NCBI GenBank assembly: GCA_037127255.1
Contig: JBANSL010000014.1
Span: forward strand, 2,234,501 to 2,298,500
Length of the DNA: 64,000 nt
Origin: Persicaria tinctoria
Taxonomy: Eukaryota > Streptophyta > Magnoliopsida > Caryophyllales > Polygonaceae
Direction: 5' to 3'
Positions 57,890 to 64,000 of this stretch are shown piece by piece; position 1 is the first letter of the stretch, and each line of letters begins with the position of its first letter. The notes beneath the pieces were generated by a model. It worked only from the letters and a program-made list of their open reading frames with translations. It was not told the origin of the DNA and did no database searches. The position numbers and the translations under genes were made by a program.

Positions 57890-58720
57890 ATCATTTTTAG
57901 GACAATTATAAAGAGTATTACAAAGGCTAATTGGTCTGAAGTTTTCCGCTGACATTGGGTTTTCGCATGTTGGTACGGTATTAGCGCAATAAAGGTATGA
58001 TTTATTTGTTTTAGGATCTTTCCACTGATGAAGAAACTCTTGACCATCTTGATGACAGAGCAGCCAACGATATGCAAGAAGCATTTGAAAAAACCCGCAG
58101 GGTATCCGTCAGGACCTGGTGATTAGTCATGTGCAAGACTGAAAACAACATTTTTGACCTCGTCATTAGAAATATGACGTATTAATTTTGTGTTTTGTTC
58201 AGTTGTAATTTGAGTTTTAATGTGATCAAGGAGAGGGCAATTTTGCATAGGAATCACTGAAGCCGCAAAACGCTTAGTGAATTCCTTTTTGAATTCGTTA
58301 CGGATGTTAGTGTCAAGGGTTAAAGAAGTACCACAATCAGAAAGGAGAGATTTGACAATATTACGGTTCCTTCGGTTATAGTAGCCACTCTGTGAAAGTA
58401 TTTTGTGTTTGTGTCTCCGGCTATTAGGTGTAAGCGTTTTGCTCTTTGTGCCCAGTAGATGGTTTGAAAGTTTATCATTTTTGTATATTTGTGTAGTAGT
58501 CGTTTGTGTTTTATGTCGGTCTTTTGGTCATAATTTTGAATTAATTGTTCCTGCAGCGTCTGTAATACAGTTTTCGTTTTTGTAACTTTGAATAGAATGT
58601 TACATGTGGTTTTTTTGCACCAGATTTTACTCTTTCTTTTTAGTTCTTGTAGTTTTTTTTTACTAGTTTGAATGTCGCAGATCCTTCCGAATTAACATGC
58701 CAAACTTGCCGTACAAGTAG
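57890..58720 (-). pseudogene. LINE reverse transcriptase fragment
   Basis: On the minus strand the sequence reads, through frameshifts, YWAQRAKRLHLIAGDTNTKY, then SPGPDGYPAGFFKC at about 58130-58090, FFISGKILKQINHTFIALIP and AENFRPISLCNTLY. These are consecutive N-terminal RT motifs of an L1-type element related to the one at 43-49 kb. It stops before the catalytic FADD motif. Confidence 0.85.
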
Positions 58721-58827
58721 TTCATAATTCCTTATGTTTTCCCAAGCAAAACTTAAATCCTTGATTGGACTCCAAACGGATAACGTACTATTTCTTTTTT
58801 TCTTTTTTCTTTTTTTTGATTAGGACA

Positions 58828-59133
58828 TACGGAGTACTATTTCTTCTAGATTGTTTTTGGGGATACTATTTATTTCTTCTAGATGTGAGAAGTAACTCGT
58901 TTCTTAATAAAATTCGTTTGATTTTTTTACACGTATTTTTATGAGGTAAAACTATATAAAATATTATTTTTTTAATAAAATATTTTTGATGAATTTATAC
59001 TTATGACTACTAAGTATGAAATTATTAAAAAAAATTAATCAAGAAAATAATATTTTATAGTGTTTTTATCTCCTAAAAAAACGTGCAGAAAAAACAAACG
59101 ACTTTTATTTTGAAACAGAGGGAGTACTCCGTA
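58828..59133. mobile_element. Stowaway-like MITE
   Basis: 306 bp with 11-bp terminal inverted repeats TACGGAGTACT. Inner parts also pair (CGTTTGATTTTTTTACACGT near 58913 with its complement near 59090), so it folds into a long hairpin. Its right end carries the ...GAGGGAGTA signature of Stowaway ends. Confidence 0.7.
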
Positions 59134-59259
59134 ATTGATTGGACTCCAAACGGATAACGTAAAGTCCAAACGTAAGATGATCGATCTCAGCCGATATATA
59201 GCAAAGTAAGCAAACCAACATGGCAAAAAAATCTAAAAAATTACGGTCCTGCTAATTGC

Positions 59260-59560
59260 ACGACGTTCTTCTCGCTAGACACACGGTGCCGGTGCCGGCT
59301 TCTCAAACCGGCAGACCCTGATGACGATGCCGGACTCCCAATTCGGCAAGCGTGGTTGAGGAAATCTGCAGCTTTCGTCACATCAGTCAAATCGACTGGA
59401 AAAGCTGCACCACACTGCACGCCGGTGCCGGACTCCGGATCCGGTTCGGTCACATCACTCACGTCGACTGCAAAAGCTGCAGATTCCCTGCCGCTTGCGT
59501 CATGTCTGTCGGTGTCGGTGTCGGTGTCGGGTTCCGAGTCCGGCATAGGGGGTGCCGATG
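59260..59560 (+). promoter_or_regulatory. Repeat-rich upstream region of the PMD gene
   Basis: Two imperfect direct copies of a 35-bp block (GTCACATCA at about 59378, GTCACATCACTC at 59449, each followed by TCGACTG and AAAAGCTGCA). CCGGTGCCGG and GTGCCG units recur throughout, with GTCGGTGTCGGTGTCGG at 59508. This may be the subterminal region of the composite MULE as well as its promoter. Confidence 0.55.
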
Positions 59561-59563
59561 TAG

Positions 59564-59570
59564 TATAAAA
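59564..59570 (+). promoter_or_regulatory. TATA box of the PMD gene
   Basis: TATAAAA lies 130 bp before the ATG at 59694, followed by a C-rich leader. Good spacing for a start near 59.6 kb. Confidence 0.6.
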
Positions 59571-59693
59571 GAAAGGATCCCCTCCCTCACTTGGTGCACC
59601 ACACATTCCACTCCACGCTCCCACCTCTTAGTCTCTTACCTCGGCGGTTTTAGCTAGAGAGCTCCACAAGCCCGGAATACCGTCTTAGGAGAA

Positions 59694-62600
59694 ATGCCGA
59701 AGTTCCCGAACCTGTTAGATCGGTTTATTCGAGGTTCGAGATCCCCTTCACCAGCGACTCCACCTCCCGATGAGCGTGCGGTTTCACAACCCGCGTCGAA
59801 CGGTCCTAGAGCGCAAGCTGCCGCGGAGGTAAGTATTGATTGTATGTTTAGTTTATGTTATTATTAGGTATGGAATATTGATTAAATTAGATATGGAATT
59901 AGGTATGGAATTAGTAATGCACGAAAATGAGATATAGAATTAGTTTATATTACTATATTAGAGATTGTATTGATTTTTATTTCATGAAAAATAGATATGG
60001 AATTAGTAATGCATGAAATTAGATATAGATATAATTATGAACGAAAATGAGATATATAATTTTTATTTCATGAAAAATAGATATGGAATTAGTAATGCAT
60101 GAAATTAGATATAGATATAATTATGCATGAAAATGAGATATATAATTTTTATTTCATGAAAAATAGTTATGGAATTAGTAATGCATGAAATTAGATATAG
60201 ATATTAGAGATTATGCATGAAAATGAGATATATAATTTTTACTTCATGTGGAATGTATGAAAAATAAATATTTGCAAGGAATTTATGTTAACATGTCACT
60301 AAATATGATTTATGGGCAAATATGAAATTAGATAATGTAGATTTATGGAATTTAAATGGAAATAGATGCAGATGGAATATAGATATGGAATTTATGTGTA
60401 CCTAATGGATATGGAATTTTATATTGCAGATGATGAGGAGGGCCGTTACCCAGCGGGAACGGGTTAGGCCAACGGCCTCTCTGAGGAGAGGTGATAGGCC
60501 GATAGAGCCGGCGAGAGCCAGCACATCGGCGGTTAGACAACCATCAATAGACCGACCGATCCAGGAGCCCGCAAGGGCAAGCACGTCGTTTCTCGGGCGG
60601 GACGACGAGGATTTCTTGGGTGATTACACCGTCGACGAGGTCGACACTTCACAATTGCCGGAGACCCCTTACGTCCCAGACATCCCCTAGTCCCCCATGT
60701 ATACGTCAGTCGAGGACGTCGACACCGGTTTCATGCATCATTCCAATGCGTGGGAACCACAAATCAACCAGACCCCCCCCCCCCCCATTTATTCGACCGG
60801 GGGTGGATCTGGACTGTGGCCGAACTGGGCGGGCATGTCTGAGCAGCCCATCTGCGACGAGGGGGCATCCTCCTCAAACCCAGCTGCTGGTACAGCGGCA
60901 CACGCGGCTAACCCCTTCGGGGTCGCTGACACGTTTGGGGGTATTTCCAGTACAGATCCCGAGCATAACCCCAACTGCCGTGCGGGGATGAATGACGAGT
61001 TGAAAAGTCGGGATGTCGACGACGGCCGCCCAAAGTTTGTGGAGCCACTTCGACACTATAGGACTCACAGGTGTCAGTACCTGTGGTTAAGTGAGGTGTG
61101 TGTTACTGTAAGAACAATTTGGTTACAATTAAGGTTATATTATGTGCAACTGTGGTATCCGGTGGTATCCGTCCAGCTCATACTCTTATTATTTGTCTTG
61201 CAGGAGGTGGAGATGATAGTGAAGAGCATAAGGCGTGCAGACCGGTGGCAGTCAGTGCGCAACTGGCCTCATTTACCGGGGCAGTGGAAGTGGTGGTATG
61301 TTGCGAGACACAGCGGGTTACATGTGTTGGATGACATCAGGATGGACACAGTGGATCACTGTCTCATCCAAGCATTTCTGTACTGTTGGCATCCAGAGAC
61401 CAACAGCTTTCATCTCCCATGGGGGGAGATGACAATTACCTTGCACGATGTGCACAAGTTGTTTGGTCTTGCCATCGACGGACGCGCCATGGTCGCTAAC
61501 AGCACAAACCAGCTACGGCAGGCGTGGCTGACGGAAAAATTAGGATTTGGCCTCCACGACTTTGTACGAAGTGGAAATGCATTTTACCATGGAAGCCTAG
61601 ATTTCCACATGGCGCAACTAATTAACAACCCGCAGATACAACCAGGTGTCATCGCAAGCGGATATATGTTGGAGGTTCTTTGCTGCTTCGTTCTAAACGG
61701 CCGGACCACGACAACCATACCCATAATTGCTTTGGATTTCGTGACTGATCACCGAATCACATCCGAGTATGCATGGGGTGCGGGAGTCCTGGCTTATCTA
61801 TATAGGCAGCTTGGGATCTCGTCGAGACAGGGGATGGCTAACTTGGGGGGCTGTACTGCTCTTCTTCAGGTATGTGTCGAACCCCATACAGATGTTGTGT
61901 GTTATTATAGAATATAACTCAATGTCTCACTTCCGTCGGAATTTTTCAGTACTGGATATTCGCTCACTTTCCAATGTTTGCGCCCGACGTCTGTGAAGAC
62001 CCCGCGGACCATGGAGACGCACGCTGGGCAAAGCGGTACGCGAGTCGACCAACACCACCAATCACCCCCGAAAGGACTCTGAAGTTCATCGTACAATTAG
62101 AAACGATGCGGGCAGAGGACGTCAAATTCATGCCCTACGGTCCCCTTGACTTTGATGGGTTTTACAGAGTTTCGCGGTATAGAGGCTTAATCCAATTCTC
62201 CTCTGTTATGGAAGCATACATGCCGGACAGAGTAATGCGACAGTTCGGTTATGTTCAAATAATCCCCATGTTGCGAATCCTCCCCGTGCAAGAAGAGAGA
62301 CCACCACAAGTCAAGGGCCTGAAGCTGACATGGCACCCAGTGGACGACCGTTGGGATGACCATTTGATTGTTCCAACTGTATACATATCCTTCAGCCAAC
62401 ATAGGGCTGCGCTGGAACCGCACGCTGTTTCTGCTGAGTACATGAGGTGGTATGGTGAGCACGGCCATCCTTTTCTATTCAAAAGCTCAAGCCACCAGGT
62501 TCCAGCAAACATTACTCCGCCAGTGGCCGTTTACGATCACCGGGTACGTGTGAATAATACCAATGTCCTTTCGTCATTGGTGTGTTGTTTAATAAAATGT

Positions 62601-62842
62601 TAGTTTTCACCATCATATTGTTTGAAATGCAGCGAATGGGTATGTTGCTGCATCGTCTGGATGCTGTGCTCGCTCGGGGAGACGCGTGGGTTTCCACAGA
62701 TGAGCTTCGGGAGTATGTCGAAGAAGCGCGGGGGGGGGGGGGGGGAGATGTGCCCTTGGCGCCAACTCAGGTTCGGGCATCGCAGTTTTCCATGTTATGC
62801 CAAACACCTGATGACTGGCAAGGAACTGTTAGCTGGTTTTAG
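59694..62842 (+). pseudogene. Plant mobile domain (PMD, MAIN-like) gene with one in-frame TAG
   Basis: Five exons that join in frame: 59694-59828, 60430-61095, 61204-61869, 61950-62543, 62633-62842. The N-terminal 250 residues are disordered and Pro/Arg-rich. The PMD follows: WPHLPGQWKWWYVARHSGLH, the WGEMTITLHDVHKLFGLAID core, RQLGISSRQGMANLGGCTAL, then YWIFAHFPMFAPD and a long C-terminal part (TWHPVDDRWDDH). PMD proteins occur both as host regulators of silencing (MAIN/MAIL) and inside transposons. One TAG (60688-60690) interrupts the N-terminal disordered part; everything after it is open, so a shorter product starting at ATG 60697 could still be made. A C-run (about 60774-60786) and a G-run (about 62731-62742) are slippage-prone. 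Confidence 0.85.
59829..60429 (+). repeat. PMD gene intron 1 with AT-rich tandem repeats
   Basis: GTAAGT to TTGCAG intron of 601 bp. It contains repeated TATGGAATTAGTAATGCATG and AATTAGATATAGATAT units (about 59905-60240, four irregular copies). No coding content. Confidence 0.75.
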
Positions 62843-63001
62843 CGTAGTTGTTGTCTCTGTGTTGAATTTGTTGGTAGTTGTATTTGCGAATCATGTACTG
62901 TGTTTTGGTATTGATTGATGAAATTTGAAAACACATTGTGGGTCTTCAACATTGCTACATCTATGATATTGCATGAGATTACAATAGCGATGCTGGATCA
63001 T

Positions 63002-64000
63002 TTAAAATACATTAAGTGCGATCCCAGATAATAATAGCATCACAACTATTGGGTAGTTCAAGTACTGTTGAATGCGCTCGTTGAATGGGGTATCCCATCC
63101 ATTCACACTTGGGTGGTGGAAGTGAGACCATTCAGGTGCAGTAGGTGGAAGTGGTGACCCTTGCTTCAGCCACACGGGGGTCCAATGGACTCTTGCTAGC
63201 TAGGCAACTGTAATCACCTCAGTTGGTGGAGTTTGGTTCGGCCCATTCACGACAATAGGAAAGCAGGTGTGAGGATTGTTGACACTTAGGACAACAACGA
63301 CCTTGTTGTACAAGGTTGCTACAACAAGGGGGACCATAGGTGCCTCCATCCAGTTTTGATGACGATGTAAACAAGGAGTTGGGTCTTGCAGATCAACATT
63401 CTCGATGAGATCGTCAATGGAGTGTAATAGGGTTGCTGGTTGGTACAACCGCCGATTCCCTCGAAGCTCTTGCGCGACCTCTCTTCTGACTCGCATGTAC
63501 TGGTCTTCTCCATACCCCAGCACAGCCGCTAAGGCCCGATAACCACAATGACCATCAACTGAAACCTGGCTACTTCTATCAACAAAGTTGAGCATGAAGT
63601 TATCGATGTGAGTTGTCAACAATACCGAAGGATCAACCTCCCGATCTGTCTGCCGACCTCTACCTCTTGATCGACCTCTACCACGCGCCCGAGAGGCAGC
63701 CTCTCGTCTCCCGTGCTCAAATCCAGATGGGTCACGCTGCAATGATCGTCTCCCCGTGGGACGACCCTTTCGATGGATCCCCGTTGGTTCTCTCATGGTA
63801 GACAACCCAGGGTTGTTCATGTTGAAGTATGCCTCGCCCATCAAATCCTGCTGATCAAGCGTGATGTTGTTGCCATCAATATCCCGCCGAAGGCTGACAT
63901 ATTCCCGACTGTTAGGAGTTGCGCCATCGTTGCCGCCACTGGATTCTTCGGGAGGAATTATTGGATCCCACATTACTTGCTTCCAGAAGGGATGAATTTG
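63002..64000 (-). pseudogene. MULE-2 transposase C-terminus with OTU domain (partial, one TAG)
   Basis: The frame is open from the window edge (start outside) and begins IHPFWKQVMWDPIIPPEES, matching the post-SWIM region of the MULE-1 transposase (IHPFWMDLTW). An Arg/Gly-rich linker precedes an OTU domain with DGHCGYRALAAVLGYGEDQY and the CFP..VNGPNQ region. A TAG at 63200-63202 interrupts just before the expected catalytic His (ARVHWTPVWL). The same frame then continues through APEWSHFHHPSVNGWDTPF to the natural stop at 63002-63004. The MULE-1 tail has the same HHPSV-GWD-PF motif. It is convergent with the PMD gene, their stops 160 bp apart. Confidence 0.85.

Noticed and set aside
60620..60991. 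Alternative frame overlapping the PMD N-terminus
   Set aside because: Pro/Ser/Thr-rich shadow; the PMD frame continues on both sides of the single TAG.

Overview
This window is nuclear DNA from a flowering plant, most likely a eudicot. The evidence is many short GT-AG introns, a plastid-targeted MEP-pathway kinase, a GAMYB-type MYB gene with a miR159 target site, and plant-type Mutator, hAT, Ty3 and RNase H-bearing LINE elements. The species cannot be named from sequence alone. Exon boundaries below were placed by eye from reading-frame continuity and GT-AG sites; there is no transcript support.

Region by region. About 0.9-4.0 kb: a nearly complete Mutator-like element (MULE-1) whose broken transposase gene ends in an OTU cysteine-protease domain. 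4.0-27.4 kb is a gene-dense block: a GAMYB-like R2R3-MYB gene, a zinc-ribbon plus RING-H2 E3 ligase, plastid IspE (CDP-ME kinase, 11 coding exons), a convergent UBA-domain protein, and eIF2B-gamma (13 exons). These are separate housekeeping or regulatory genes, not an operon. A tRNA-Ala(UGC) follows at 27.6 kb. Small MITEs lie between the genes.

27.7-64 kb is mostly mobile and decayed DNA. 28.7-32.9 kb holds broken copies, in both orientations, of one unrecognised multi-pass membrane protein gene, in a duplicated array with long G-runs. 34.5-36.4 kb has a long open frame I cannot identify. 36.4-43.2 kb is a Ty3 (Athila/Tat-like) element with gag and protease only, no reverse transcriptase or integrase. 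It abuts a 5'-truncated RNase H-bearing LINE (43.2-49.7 kb), which is split by an internally deleted hAT element with an 8-bp target duplication. 49.8-53.4 kb is a possible non-autonomous MULE. 53.7-54.5 kb is an intronless membrane protein gene. 55-59 kb holds a tRNA-derived SINE, hAT-like ends, a long perfect hairpin, a LINE fragment and a Stowaway-like MITE.

59.2 kb to the window end is the most interesting part: a plant mobile domain (PMD) gene convergent with the 3' end of a second OTU-tailed MULE transposase (MULE-2), plausibly one composite transposon whose right end lies outside the window. Each gene is interrupted by a single TAG. Across all element genes here, the nine in-frame stops I found are TAG or TGA and fit C-to-T changes, as expected of methylated, silenced elements.
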